Shown here: positions 35,002 through 44,460 of the stretch, in pieces
Layout: each line of letters begins with the position of its first letter
How positions within the stretch are numbered: position 1 is the stretch's first letter
Origin: an uncultured Aeriscardovia sp.
GTDB taxonomy: Bacteria > Actinomycetota > Actinomycetes > Actinomycetales > Bifidobacteriaceae
DNA length: 64,000 nt
Reading direction: 5' to 3'
NCBI GenBank assembly: GCA_903789535.1
Contig: CAIFES010000001.1
Span: 248,001-312,000 of the forward strand
The notes under the pieces: model-generated
Told to the model about the DNA's origin: nothing
Seen by the model: the letters and a program-made list of their open reading frames with translations, nothing else
Databases searched by the model: none
Program-made: the position numbers and the translations under genes

Positions 35002-35955
35002 TTAGTGCTTAAATCTTGCCTTCAAATTTCGCCATTTATTCGTCATGAATACTGGATCCGGGAATGGTGCCTTGGTCAGCTTCTTTAGCAGTTCTACATT
35101 AATGTCACCAGTACAAGGATGGAATCCATCTGGAGCAATCAGATAGTGGTTAGGGTCGATCCCTGGAAACATTTTCATGGGACGCCTCTTGAAATGCACA
35201 TACAAGAACTCACGTGTCAGCACTCCACCAAATGGCGCAATTTCATGCCCAAGCAGCCTGCCATTATTCCATTCGAAGATAAGGTGATGATTGTTCCCCT
35301 GGATACCACCTGCAGCAAACTCCATGCTGATACGGAACGGGTAAGCCTTCGAAGAAATATCGGCCACACAGTCATCAAGACTGCCAGTCACCCAGCCATT
35401 GTCGCTCCAAATCTGGCCGATACTAGCAGGAGCCATTTCTTCAAAGTTCTTGAAAACAGGCGTCGAAAAGATTTCGCGATAACCAATGCCTGAACGACTT
35501 GATGCCATAAAACGGCGATTGATCTCAGGCGTATTGCGATAGATCGTGAGATGGCCCACACAGCCCATCCTGTCAAATTCCTGCGCACGCTTGGTGATGG
35601 CGAAACGATCAAAACTGCCGTAAATCACATCACCAACGTCAATATGTCCCCATTCCTTATAACCTGCAAGCTCATCCTGGAACAAAAAACCGTAGAGCGG
35701 TTTGTAGTCGCCAAGCTTTTGAGTCGTGCTCAGAGCAATCTTAAAGCCGAGTTGCTGCTGGAACCTTTCGCGCAGGTCATCCAATGTACAATAGGTAACC
35801 CGAACATTGGAGGGATAGTTCCAAGGCGTTTTATCATCTGTGAAGAGCAACCAAGTTATTTGGGGATTTCTAGAACAGGAATCAAGCCAAAACTGAAAAT
35901 GCTTTGGTAATTTTCCAAAATATGGTGCGACAATAGCTAGCATTTTATCTCTCAT
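35002..35955 (-). CDS. DUF6625-family putative capsular glycosyltransferase
   Basis: 317 residues. Seen: N-terminal IVAPYFGKLPKHFQFWLDS, ITWLLFTDDKTPWNYPSNV, LGDYKPLYGFLFQDEL and a DVGDVIYGSF metal-site-like segment with HIDVGD. This pattern is typical of DUF6625 proteins in capsule clusters, probably GT-A-like transferases. AAGGA lies 8 nt before ATG 35955, so it overlaps the upstream GT4 gene by 11 nt. It is the last gene of the minus-strand EPS run. Linkage made unknown. Confidence 0.8.
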   Translation of the reverse strand: MRDKMLAIVAPYFGKLPKHFQFWLDSCSRNPQITWLLFTDDKTPWNYPSNVRVTYCTLDDLRERFQQQLGFKIALSTTQKLGDYKPLYGFLFQDELAGYKEWGHIDVGDVIYGSFDRFAITKRAQEFDRMGCVGHLTIYRNTPEINRRFMASSRSGIGYREIFSTPVFKNFEEMAPASIGQIWSDNGWVTGSLDDCVADISSKAYPFRISMEFAAGGIQGNNHHLIFEWNNGRLLGHEIAPFGGVLTREFLYVHFKRRPMKMFPGIDPNHYLIAPDGFHPCTGDINVELLKKLTKAPFPDPVFMTNKWRNLKARFKH

Positions 35956-37129
35956 GATGATATTCCTTTACAGTTTGAACAAGCAATTTCTCAAGTTCTG
36001 TAACTTTATCCTGAATTCTGAAATTCTGTAATGCGTACTGATATCCTTTCTCCGCCAATTCGGATTGACGATTCGTATCATGAACAAGCCCTGGAAGAAC
36101 ATCCCCAATACTCTTTGCATCTGAGACGACGATTCCACCGGGAAGATATCGAGTAATCCCAACATCAGTAGATATCCATGGAATACCTGCACTCATAGCC
36201 TCAATAAGTGAGATTGAGAAAGCTTCGCGCTTACTTCCCGAGACGTAAACAGAAGCAGTTCGGACCAGACGAATAATATCGTCTCGATTGACTCCAATAA
36301 AGTATCGGACAGGACGCTGAGTTGGTAACAGGCCCAACGCATTACGCGTTTCCGATTCAATTTGTTTGGTCAGACGCATCTCATCAGTAGGTGATGATCC
36401 TACAAGATCCAATTCCCAGTCATAATCGATATCCGACTGGAGAAACGCTTTGACGACACCATCTTGATTCTTCAAACGATTGAAATTGGCGACGTAGATA
36501 ACCGCATGCCTCCTTTTGGAAACGGGCACCGGTCCTCCCGCATGAAAGGCATCCTCTGCCGCATTCTCTAAGATTGAGCAATGAATGTGATACCACCGCT
36601 GAAAATCCTTGACACTGTAATCCTGAGGATACAACTGCAATACGCGGTCGTATTGTTTGAAAGCTCGCGCCTTTGTCAGGTAATATATTCCCCAACGAAT
36701 GTTGCCGGCTACTTTCTTGGCGAGTGAGCTGAAAGAGTCAAAGTCCCAGCCATAAATCTGAAAATCCCAGATTGAATGGATATGAAGAACTTTAGGTATC
36801 TGTATCTCGGATAAATACGGAAGAAGCCAATCCGTGAGTGCAGTTTCTGTTCCGACGTTGATCATAACATCAAAAGAACCTTGTCCATCAAGAACACGTC
36901 GAACGTATTGCTGTCGCGGACCACGATGGCGCATATGGTGCGTATACACTGGCCATCGCTCAATCTTTACCCCGTTGATGATTTCGTGCTGGAGAAGCCC
37001 TTCGTGTTGTTGTGTGATTACAGTAACATCATGGCCTTTTGACGCCAATCCTTCGCACAAATACTGCGTAACAAACTGCACACCATCTCGCTGAGGTGCA
37101 TATGTAAAACTTGTAACCAATATGCGCAT
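35945..37129 (-). CDS. Glycosyltransferase family 4 (EPS)
   Basis: 394 residues, GT-B fold. Seen: N-terminal LVTSFTYAPQRDGVQFVTQYLCEGLASKGHDV, central VIYVANFNRLKNQDGVVKAF, and the C-terminal nucleotide-sugar region VSGSKREAFSISLIEAMSAG with the EAFSISLIEA E-x7-E motif. It transfers a sugar from a nucleotide donor to the lipid-linked repeat unit on the cytoplasmic side. The start codon overlaps the wzy stop by 1 nt (TAATG), implying coupled translation. Donor and acceptor unknown. Low GC relative to core. Confidence 0.87.
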   Translation of the reverse strand: MRILVTSFTYAPQRDGVQFVTQYLCEGLASKGHDVTVITQQHEGLLQHEIINGVKIERWPVYTHHMRHRGPRQQYVRRVLDGQGSFDVMINVGTETALTDWLLPYLSEIQIPKVLHIHSIWDFQIYGWDFDSFSSLAKKVAGNIRWGIYYLTKARAFKQYDRVLQLYPQDYSVKDFQRWYHIHCSILENAAEDAFHAGGPVPVSKRRHAVIYVANFNRLKNQDGVVKAFLQSDIDYDWELDLVGSSPTDEMRLTKQIESETRNALGLLPTQRPVRYFIGVNRDDIIRLVRTASVYVSGSKREAFSISLIEAMSAGIPWISTDVGITRYLPGGIVVSDAKSIGDVLPGLVHDTNRQSELAEKGYQYALQNFRIQDKVTELEKLLVQTVKEYHHER

Positions 37130-38613
37130 TATTTGACCTCCAAGTGTTTATCGACAAAAGGGTGCGGCTTTCCATTCCGATTGGTCAGCGAATATGACAC
37201 CCATAGGCAGAGAAGAATAATAAGAAAATCCCACTCAAGGGCATTGAGCAACCAACCGATGTCTCTTCGGGGCAAAGTCAGAAATGCCCAGAGAAACACA
37301 AACGACATGTAGCGTCCAAAAAGTGATTCCGAATTTACAGAAAGTAATCGTGATATGAAACCGCCTATCACGCTAATGGCCAAGCAGCCAGCGAAACCAA
37401 AATTAACCCAGCTTTCGGCTATTAATGAGTAGCCAAGACCGAATGTCGCCCAGCTATAGTTTTGTTCCATTACAGATTGATAATTACTAGCTGCTGCAAA
37501 CTTGGCTACCGCTTGGTTAATTCCGGCAACATCCACAGAAGTCGGGATCAGCGTGGTCAGTGATGAAAGATAGGAGAGACCATAAGTATGCTGAGGCGCA
37601 ACTTGCATTTGGAAACTAATCGTCAGTGAATTGAAGCCCATTTCTCCTAATGCGGCCTCAATCGAATTTCCTATCGACATACCGCGCGCCGAATACCCCA
37701 TTCGGATCTGAGCTATGACAGAAAGGAGCCATAGCAACGCGGCACCAGCAGCGAAAAGAATAATTCCGCGGACAAATGGCGTGAATTGAGTTTGGGTTTT
37801 ACTGCTGAAAAGAAAATACAGAACCAAACACGCCATAAGTGTCAGGCCCTCTGTTCGATCTCCAGCAAGTGCAGAGAGAAGAGAATATATAATAAGAAGA
37901 CTCGCCACAATTCTCTTTCTTCTATTGTTCGGAAGGTAAACGAGTAATAGAAGTCCAAAAGGAATAAATAGTCCTCGGGCAATGTTGACGATGCCGCCCG
38001 TAGGATATGTCATTCGAGCTACGCCAATACCAGCTGTTAGGCTCATTCGAAGAAATAGAGCTGCTCTAGGAATTGCAATAAGGCCAGTTGCTATGAAGCC
38101 AATAAATGCGATGTTTGTGACGCTTGATACATCTGTGAGAAAAGGAGCGTCAAACAACAGTTTACGCTTGCCCTCTGAGGCACTATAGCTGCATATACTG
38201 GCGCCCAGAATAAAGAACTGAATACAAAAAACAGTATAAATAACTCCTGCAATCAGATACGGCAACTCTACAAACTGCATATACCAGTTTGAATACCTAG
38301 AATCAAACGCATAAAGGATCGGAATTCCGAACTGGAATGCGATGAAGGCAAAGATGATCAGCATCATCGATGAGATAAATCGACCTGACGCATAGTAAAA
38401 CAGAATGACATCAGCAATGACGATAAGCGTCCCATACCGGCACCAAGCGATATATGCGTTCCATGACACATGCTGTACAGCGCCACCCGCCAATAGCGAA
38501 GAGACACAAATCAGTAATCCCTGCATAAGGCATGACAGGATTCGATTTACCGAATGGGCCTCATACGAATGCGGGAATGTGCTGATTGTCTCAGTCGCGC
38601 TGAGCTGGTTCAT
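37129..38613 (-). CDS. wzy: Oligosaccharide repeat unit polymerase (Wzy-type)
   Basis: 494 residues with about a dozen hydrophobic helices (for example LLICVSSLLAGGAV, MLIIFAFIAFQFGIPILYAF, GIILFAAGAALLWLLSVIAQ) and a large loop in the second half (MGYSARGMSIGNSIEAALGE ... PTSVDVAGINQAV). ALAGDRTEGLTLMACLVLYF resembles O-antigen polymerases. Wzy joins repeat units on the outer face of the membrane. Sequence identity within Wzy families is low, so the call rests on topology and context: next to wzx, with Wzz and kinase. It overlaps wzx by 23 nt. Confidence 0.8.
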   Translation of the reverse strand: MNQLSATETISTFPHSYEAHSVNRILSCLMQGLLICVSSLLAGGAVQHVSWNAYIAWCRYGTLIVIADVILFYYASGRFISSMMLIIFAFIAFQFGIPILYAFDSRYSNWYMQFVELPYLIAGVIYTVFCIQFFILGASICSYSASEGKRKLLFDAPFLTDVSSVTNIAFIGFIATGLIAIPRAALFLRMSLTAGIGVARMTYPTGGIVNIARGLFIPFGLLLLVYLPNNRRKRIVASLLIIYSLLSALAGDRTEGLTLMACLVLYFLFSSKTQTQFTPFVRGIILFAAGAALLWLLSVIAQIRMGYSARGMSIGNSIEAALGEMGFNSLTISFQMQVAPQHTYGLSYLSSLTTLIPTSVDVAGINQAVAKFAAASNYQSVMEQNYSWATFGLGYSLIAESWVNFGFAGCLAISVIGGFISRLLSVNSESLFGRYMSFVFLWAFLTLPRRDIGWLLNALEWDFLIILLCLWVSYSLTNRNGKPHPFVDKHLEVK

Positions 38614-40054
38614 CAGAATTCCTTCCTCGCAAAATCGCCAGAGTTCCTATGATTGCCTTTCGCTGCCAGATTGCGACGATACACAGCACACCAATAACCA
38701 CGTAACGAACAATCGTCGTGCGATAAAGGACCATAAACAGAGAGGAGAGCACTGTCGTTCCGATTAGCAGCAAGGTGAGTTTCTTGACGTTGTATGCACT
38801 GACAGCGCTGCGCTGTCGCTGGATACGGCGTGTGAAAAACGCATGTCCATAAGCCATCAGGATATAACCGGCAAGAGTCGTCCAGCCTGCGGCAAGATAG
38901 CCGAAAAGCGGAATGAATATGTAGTTGAGCACAATGTTGAGAACAGCAGCGGCGATAGAGACCAGCGCGACATAGCCGTTCTCACCGTAATAAGTCTCGA
39001 CATTCACGAACAACCAGACATACATAGAGGCGAGCACCGAAAGAGCAACGGGCGGAATCACCCAGACCGCGGACTGGTACTTTGCCGGTGCAAGAAAGAG
39101 CATAATTTCCGGGCCGAGGCCAATGACCAATAGGAGAATTCCTGCCAGCACAGAGGACAACGAAAAACCAACATGGCCGATTCTGCGAATCTGTTTTTCC
39201 TCGCCGGTCGCCATCTGCTTATAGGTCCACGGGATCAAAGAAGAGTTGACAGACGAGATAAACAATGACGACGCCATGGCCAATGAGTAGGCGACACCGT
39301 AGTAAGCGACCTCATTATGGCCGCACAACGAACCGATGATCATCCTGTCTGCCTGGTTCAAAATGACAGTCGACAGATAATGAGGCAGCAACGGAAGGTT
39401 GAACGCCAGTGCGAATTTCCAGTATTCACGGGAATAAAATTTCCGTCCCCGTGCATATTGGAGAATCATAAAGAAGATGCCAAACAGGACATCAAGCGCA
39501 ACAACAGGAAAGATACGAGCCTCAGCCCCTCCGCGCGTCGCGATAACCGCAATGACGCCGAGGACCGTTCCTCCAAGTGTGAGGATCACGGTGTCTATGG
39601 CAAGGGCGATGTACTTATACTCGAACCTCTGCCGAGTCTGCCAGAAATAAAACGCAGGTGCGAACAGCATCTCCAAGAACATACAAAAGATGAGGGAGGC
39701 CGGCAGCTTCATCACATGTTCCCATGTGTGAGGGAAGATGAAAAATGTCAGGAACACGACCAGCGTCATGACAATGGTGAGGCTCTGCATGGAGGCCGTA
39801 TACCCATCCTTATCCTGCGGGTACTTCACCATTGCACGATGGAAGACGTTATAACTCAAATTCAAAGTGCACAGAATGGTGATGACGCTGAACCACGATT
39901 GATACAACGTGTAGATGCCATATTCCTGCGTTGACAGCAGCCGCGTGAAGATCGGTGTGGTGATCGCCAGAATCCCTCGTTGGAGGAACGAGCAGATGGT
40001 GAACCAGATCGCCGCCTTCACAGGTGCGGAAAGAGACAGCCGCTTTTTGCTCAT
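38591..40054 (-). CDS. wzx: Polysaccharide flippase (Wzx, MOP superfamily)
   Basis: 487 residues, ~12-14 TM helices. Seen: N-terminal AAIWFTICSFLQRGILAITTPIFTRLLSTQEYG, a classic Wzx start, and ALAFNLPLLPHYLSTVILNQADRMIIGSLCG in the middle, then VAYYGVAYSLAMASSLFISS. It should move undecaprenyl-linked repeat units across the membrane. The gene overlaps its neighbours on both sides (4 nt with the GT2 gene, 23 nt with wzy), so translation is coupled. GC is below the housekeeping genes. Confidence 0.9.
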   Translation of the reverse strand: MSKKRLSLSAPVKAAIWFTICSFLQRGILAITTPIFTRLLSTQEYGIYTLYQSWFSVITILCTLNLSYNVFHRAMVKYPQDKDGYTASMQSLTIVMTLVVFLTFFIFPHTWEHVMKLPASLIFCMFLEMLFAPAFYFWQTRQRFEYKYIALAIDTVILTLGGTVLGVIAVIATRGGAEARIFPVVALDVLFGIFFMILQYARGRKFYSREYWKFALAFNLPLLPHYLSTVILNQADRMIIGSLCGHNEVAYYGVAYSLAMASSLFISSVNSSLIPWTYKQMATGEEKQIRRIGHVGFSLSSVLAGILLLVIGLGPEIMLFLAPAKYQSAVWVIPPVALSVLASMYVWLFVNVETYYGENGYVALVSIAAAVLNIVLNYIFIPLFGYLAAGWTTLAGYILMAYGHAFFTRRIQRQRSAVSAYNVKKLTLLLIGTTVLSSLFMVLYRTTIVRYVVIGVLCIVAIWQRKAIIGTLAILRGRNSDEPAQRD

Positions 40055-40902
40055 GCGACAAACCTCCTTCTCTGGATCCGTGCATAAATGCGCTTTGGAA
40101 TAGCGCCAATTACAAGCGGCTTAACAATATAGGGGATGCTGCGAAGTCCAAGGCCTAGCGCTCTAAAGCCATCTGATCGAATTTTGACTTCCTGAAACCG
40201 TCGACGCATTGGCCGGTATTTCATGACGTTTCGGTCGGAGCGATAACGATACAGAGGCTGCTGGAGATTGACGCCTCGAAAGCCTCGAGCATACATCCTC
40301 ATGAAAAGGTCGTAATCCTCATATTGTTGTGTTTCGCGAATCACACGATAGCCGGCAACTTGCTTGAGTGCATCAGCACGCATTACGACACTTGGATGTA
40401 GAAAAGGACTATTCCAGAGAAAACTCTGTTTGGTCGGCTTCGGGGGGAGAGTTAACTTACCCCATTCACCATCCTCGTCAAAGATGACAGCGTTAGTGCC
40501 ACAGATAGCAACATCAGGGTGTTTGGACAAATATGCAATCTCTGTACTCAAACGAGTCGGCACCGAAAAATCATCGTCATCCTGACGCGCAATATATTGA
40601 CCGTGCGCATGTGCCAAGCCGTAATCCAAGGCATAGGCAAGACCGCGATGATGGGAATAACGCATCGCGACAATTCGATCGTCTCCAGAAGCAAACTGTT
40701 TGATCGCATTATAGGTTCGATCGTTATCGCCAGATCCGTCATCAACAATGAGGAATTCCCAATTCCGATACGTCTGATCAATGATGGAATGAATGCTTCT
40801 CTCAAGAGCGGTCAGATTTCCGCAACGATAAACGCCCATAATAACTGAGACGAGAGGAAAATCAGACGAAGATCCGATGCATCGGTCATGTTGATTGCAC
40901 AT
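40051..40902 (-). CDS. Glycosyltransferase family 2 (EPS)
   Basis: 283 residues, GT-A fold. Seen: PLVSVIMGVYRCGNLTALERSI, FLIVDDGSGDNDRT (donor-binding Asp), QYIARQDDDDFSVPTRLS (the DxD metal site), and TQQYEDYDLFMRMYARG (catalytic-base ED motif). The C-terminus is basic and amphipathic (IGAIPKRIYARIQRRRF), probably membrane-associated. The ATG at 40902 shares TGATG with the upstream gene's stop. A TTG one codon earlier is possible. Sugar specificity unknown. Confidence 0.88.
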   Translation of the reverse strand: MCNQHDRCIGSSSDFPLVSVIMGVYRCGNLTALERSIHSIIDQTYRNWEFLIVDDGSGDNDRTYNAIKQFASGDDRIVAMRYSHHRGLAYALDYGLAHAHGQYIARQDDDDFSVPTRLSTEIAYLSKHPDVAICGTNAVIFDEDGEWGKLTLPPKPTKQSFLWNSPFLHPSVVMRADALKQVAGYRVIRETQQYEDYDLFMRMYARGFRGVNLQQPLYRYRSDRNVMKYRPMRRRFQEVKIRSDGFRALGLGLRSIPYIVKPLVIGAIPKRIYARIQRRRFVA

Positions 40903-42053
40903 CAAAAAATAACCCCTTCGGAATGCATAAACGAGCGAGAACCAGAGATAAGCCGTTGATAATATGCGACGAGCCGTGGAGCAGCCTGTTCTATGTCATA
41001 AGGTCGTAAGGATGCTCTTTGCTTCTCATTGAGAGTACGAGACGAGCTTGGGCTAGCACAGGATATCGCCTTCGTCCACGCACGCTCATTGTTCTCCGTA
41101 AGATATTTGACCTGTCCAGACAAGTTTGATTCCCGTGGAACAGCTGGTGAGGCAATACATGGCAAACCTGACGCCTGCGCCTCAATAAGGACAAGTCCAA
41201 GTCCCTCATACCTACTGGGAAGTACAAATACATCCAGCGCGGAATAAAAGGCTGGCATATCGGATTGTTGCCCTGCGAAAATAACGTGATCTGATACCCC
41301 TAGCTCAGATGCCAGACTTTTGCAAGCTGCCAGATCCGGTCCTTGCCCCGCCAGTACGAGATAGGTATTCCTCCTTCTCGCCAAATCTGTGTTTGAAAAG
41401 GAAGAGATCAGTCCCAGTTGATTCTTTTGCTGAGTGAAACGACCGACGTGTCCGATAACGAATGCTGAGTCATCAATCCCGAGCAAACGACGCATCGCAT
41501 GACGTTTATCGGCATTAAAACTGAATGAGCGAATATCAAAGGCATTGGGCATCACGTGAAAAGGAGCATTCCTGAACAGCCATTGCCCAGCATATCGACT
41601 GCATGCAAGTCGCTCAGTCGGATATAGATTCGCCACCAATCTCAATGCGTATTTCATTACATTACGGACATACTCACCTTTCCCTGCGGTGGAGTGACTG
41701 TGAGCAATCCGAACAGCGATGCCTTCTCGCTTGGCTGCTGCAAGCGGGAAAACTGACAAAGTATTGATATGTGAATGGACGATGGGCCATTTCTCGCTGC
41801 TGAATAGAATCGACAGCTTTCTCTGATAAGCAATCTGGTGCTGATAGGGAGGAATGACAAATACGCGGCCGCCTAAAGCCTCGATCTCGGAACGCGGAAC
41901 AAGTGTCGAGTCAGAATCGACTAAAAAGTCAAACTGAACCTTGTTTCGATCAATATGGCGATAATAGTTCATGACGACAGATTCCACACCGCCGCCAACC
42001 ATTTTGCCGACTACTTGAGCCACACGAATCGGCCTCTGACTCTTTTGCACCAT
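40902..42053 (-). CDS. Glycosyltransferase family 4 (EPS)
   Basis: 383 residues, GT-B fold similar to CapM/EpsF-type transferases. Seen: VAQVVGKMVGGGVESVVMNYYRHID (N-terminal acceptor domain), IVHSHINTLSVFPL, FVIGHVGRFTQQKNQLGLI, and the donor domain VFVLPSRYEGLGLVLIEAQASG with the E-x7-E motif. ATG 42053 has AGGAG 5 nt upstream; the frame extends further upstream but into the phosphatase gene. It begins 1 nt after the phosphatase stop. It probably adds a sugar early in repeat-unit assembly. Confidence 0.88.
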   Translation of the reverse strand: MVQKSQRPIRVAQVVGKMVGGGVESVVMNYYRHIDRNKVQFDFLVDSDSTLVPRSEIEALGGRVFVIPPYQHQIAYQRKLSILFSSEKWPIVHSHINTLSVFPLAAAKREGIAVRIAHSHSTAGKGEYVRNVMKYALRLVANLYPTERLACSRYAGQWLFRNAPFHVMPNAFDIRSFSFNADKRHAMRRLLGIDDSAFVIGHVGRFTQQKNQLGLISSFSNTDLARRRNTYLVLAGQGPDLAACKSLASELGVSDHVIFAGQQSDMPAFYSALDVFVLPSRYEGLGLVLIEAQASGLPCIASPAVPRESNLSGQVKYLTENNERAWTKAISCASPSSSRTLNEKQRASLRPYDIEQAAPRLVAYYQRLISGSRSFMHSEGVIF

Positions 42054-42054
42054 G

Positions 42055-42744
42055 TCAGCTCCTGAGAAATCCCGAGTACTTGTACCACGCTTTGGCAAAC
42101 ACTTTGTAGTGCTCCACGTTGTGCGCGTCACTAGCGATATAGCTGTACAGACCAGCCTTGAGCATCTTCACTGCCGGGCGACGCGAGCCGGCCAGGCGGC
42201 CGCCTTTGAGGAAGTCGCCGGAGGCCTGGAGCTTGCAGCCCATGTCCACCAGGCGCTGTGCGAGCGCCATGTCCTCACGGATGGCGAGGTAGCGCTCCGG
42301 ATGGGCGATGATCACCTCATAGCCCATCCCCTGCAGCGCGAAGATGACGCGCTCAATGCCTGTGTAGTCGTCGGCCCTCGCCTGCACGGGCAGCTCGAGC
42401 AGGAATTCGTGCGTCTCGCCTGTCTCGAGTCCTTGGGCAGGGCGCGGGCGCTCGAAGCCGAAACGTGCTGCCCAGTCGAAGCCGATCTGGCGCAGTGTGC
42501 GCAGGTTGACCTCCCAGCCCAGACTCACGTCAACCTCCGGATGGCGACGCTCCGCCTGGACGCGAAAAACCTGATAGGCGGACACCATCCGGTCGTAGTC
42601 GAAGTACGGCTCACGGCAGTGGGGTGTGCATACGAGCTCGGTCACCCCGGCCTGTGCGGCGGCATCGAGCATGGCGAGGGACTCGTCCATGCTCGTGGCA
42701 CCGTCATCAACCGCGGGAAGTATATGAGCGTGAATGTCGCGCAT
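42055..42744 (-). CDS. PHP-type tyrosine-protein phosphatase (CpsB/YwqE-like)
   Basis: 229 residues, PHP metallophosphatase. Ligands are visible: MRDIHAHILPAVDDGA (HxH and D), ELVCTPHCREPYF (His), LGWEVNLRTL (Glu), VIIAHPERYLAI (His) and ASDAHNVEHY (DxH). In this family it dephosphorylates the bacterial tyrosine kinase encoded next to it, controlling polymer length. It overlaps the kinase gene by 38 nt. GC is higher here than in the glycosyltransferase genes that follow. Confidence 0.9.
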   Translation of the reverse strand: MRDIHAHILPAVDDGATSMDESLAMLDAAAQAGVTELVCTPHCREPYFDYDRMVSAYQVFRVQAERRHPEVDVSLGWEVNLRTLRQIGFDWAARFGFERPRPAQGLETGETHEFLLELPVQARADDYTGIERVIFALQGMGYEVIIAHPERYLAIREDMALAQRLVDMGCKLQASGDFLKGGRLAGSRRPAVKMLKAGLYSYIASDAHNVEHYKVFAKAWYKYSGFLRS

Positions 42745-43732
42745 GCTTCGCCTGGCTTATCGAGGGATCGGCAGGGCTCGGCGGGTCCGTGAGGAACGCC
42801 GAACGGAAGAGGTCATCCGCACTCGGACGGGCCGACGACGAGCCGGCTGTCGAAGCCGACGTAGAAGAACCGGTCGGAGCGGAAGCGGAGGCGGATGCCG
42901 AGGAACCCGTCGAGGCAGAAACTGCTCGGGAACCGGCAGACGCCGCCGCAGCAGCCGCGCTGTGGGCTGCCGGAACGGTCTGCGGCACGGCGGGCTGCTG
43001 CGTCGACGAGCGGAACGAGGAGCTTCCTGCCGCGCTCACCTTGCCATCCTTGCCGTCCTTGCTGTAGTACTCGTAGTAGCCGTAATAGCTGGAGGCATTC
43101 GTATCGGTGGTGTCGCAGTCGTTCATGATGACGCCCTTGACGCGTGCCCCGGCGGTCGTCAGCTGCTCCACCGCGTGGCGCAGGATGTTGCGCTTGGTGA
43201 AGTTCTCACGCAGCACGAGGAATGTGGCGTCGGCTTTGGCCGCCACCACCGCGGCATCCACGAACGTGCCCACCGGCGGCGTGTCGATCACCACGTAGTC
43301 GAAGCGGTCGGCCATATCGGCGAGGAAGCGCTCGTAATGCTCGCTGCCGAGGAAGTCGGGCGGATCGGGGATGCGCGGCTCGGCGTCGAGGAAGAACAGA
43401 CCCTTCTGCGCGGTCGGCGCTGCCACCTCCTCGATGGGCCGGCGACCGGAGATCACCGAATAGATGCCATGGCGCGGATGCACGCCGATGGTGGCGGCAA
43501 GGCTGCGCTTGCGCAGATCGCCCTCCACCAGCAGGCATGTCCTGCCTGCGCCGGCCATCGCCTTGGCGAGGTTGACCGACACGAACGTCTTGCCCTCATT
43601 GGGGATGGAGCTGGTGATGACGACCGTGTGGATCGGATGGTCCACATCGGTGAAGCGGATGTTGGCGAGCAGCGACTGGGCCGAATCGGCGACCAGATCG
43701 TTCATCCTCTGTTTCTTGGTCTTATGCGGCAT
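42707..43732 (-). CDS. Bacterial tyrosine kinase (CpsD/CapB-like) with a long Ser/Ala tail
   Basis: 341 residues, cytoplasmic BY-kinase. Seen: Walker A SSIPNEGKTFVSVNLA, Walker A' CLLVEGDLRKRS, Walker B YVVIDTPPVG. The tyrosine cluster SSYYGYYEYYSKDGKDG near residue 215-232 is the autophosphorylation site and is normally at the C-terminus. Here ~110 more residues follow, dominated by Ser, Ala, Thr and Pro (SASTGSSASASASAPTGSS). The partner membrane modulator is the Wzz-like protein encoded just upstream. The tail overlaps the phosphatase start. Confidence 0.9.
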   Translation of the reverse strand: MPHKTKKQRMNDLVADSAQSLLANIRFTDVDHPIHTVVITSSIPNEGKTFVSVNLAKAMAGAGRTCLLVEGDLRKRSLAATIGVHPRHGIYSVISGRRPIEEVAAPTAQKGLFFLDAEPRIPDPPDFLGSEHYERFLADMADRFDYVVIDTPPVGTFVDAAVVAAKADATFLVLRENFTKRNILRHAVEQLTTAGARVKGVIMNDCDTTDTNASSYYGYYEYYSKDGKDGKVSAAGSSSFRSSTQQPAVPQTVPAAHSAAAAAASAGSRAVSASTGSSASASASAPTGSSTSASTAGSSSARPSADDLFRSAFLTDPPSPADPSISQAKHARHSRSYTSRG

Positions 43733-43744
43733 GTCTACCCCCGC

Positions 43745-44401
43745 TCACGAACGGATCTTGGGGAAATGGGCGACGATCGGCAGCCCGGTGAGCCGCTGTG
43801 CCTCCTCGTCGCCGCGCACCTTCGTATTGAGGCGGTCGGCGAGGACGACGATGACAGCGGCCAGCAGCAGGCCGACGAGGAAGGCGACCACCACGTACAG
43901 CGTGCGGCGCGGACCGGAGGGGGCGGTCGGCACGGAGGCCGCATCCACCACGTTGACGGCAGGCTGCCCCATTACTCGCTGGGCAACTTTTGCTGTTGTC
44001 CTCACATACGCATTAGCAATATCCGCGGTTTTCTTGGGACTGGTGCCTGTTATCGAGAGTGTGATGATACGTGAATTCGCAGAGTTCTCAATATCAATGT
44101 CGTAGCCGGCAAGAGATTTGAGTCCGACTTGTTTTGCAACCTCAGATGCCACACGATCTGATTTGGCGATAGAAGTCACGTCGTTTGCAAGAAGTTGCCC
44201 AGCATTGAGATTGTTGAAATCGGTGCTTGAATCAGACTGGCTATCCGTGTTCTTAGAAAGCACATACATATTTGTGGTAGCCGTATACTGATCTGGCAGG
44301 AACAGGCAAATAATGACTGCAGCAACTGCGATAGTCAAAGGCAATATAATCATCAATCCAAGATGCCGTCGAAGTAATCCTAAGAATTCTCTCAGCGTCA
44401 T
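43745..44401 (-). CDS. Wzz/CapA-type chain-length determinant
   Basis: 218 residues with two TM helices: N-terminal (LGLMIILPLTIAVAAVIICLF) and C-terminal (LYVVVAFLVGLLLAAVIVVL), flanking an extracellular domain with QYTATTNMYVLSKN and the conserved proline region AASVPTAPSGPRR before TM2. It ends cytoplasmically (EEAQRLTGLPIVAHFPKI) where it would activate the tyrosine kinase encoded 12 bp downstream. It sets polysaccharide length and links kinase to Wzy. Complete for this Gram-positive type. Confidence 0.9.
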   Translation of the reverse strand: MTLREFLGLLRRHLGLMIILPLTIAVAAVIICLFLPDQYTATTNMYVLSKNTDSQSDSSTDFNNLNAGQLLANDVTSIAKSDRVASEVAKQVGLKSLAGYDIDIENSANSRIITLSITGTSPKKTADIANAYVRTTAKVAQRVMGQPAVNVVDAASVPTAPSGPRRTLYVVVAFLVGLLLAAVIVVLADRLNTKVRGDEEAQRLTGLPIVAHFPKIRS

Positions 44402-44460
44402 ATGTTCAACTCCTGATATAAGAATTTCCCATTAGTTCAGAAACTGTAGATTCAAAAGTA

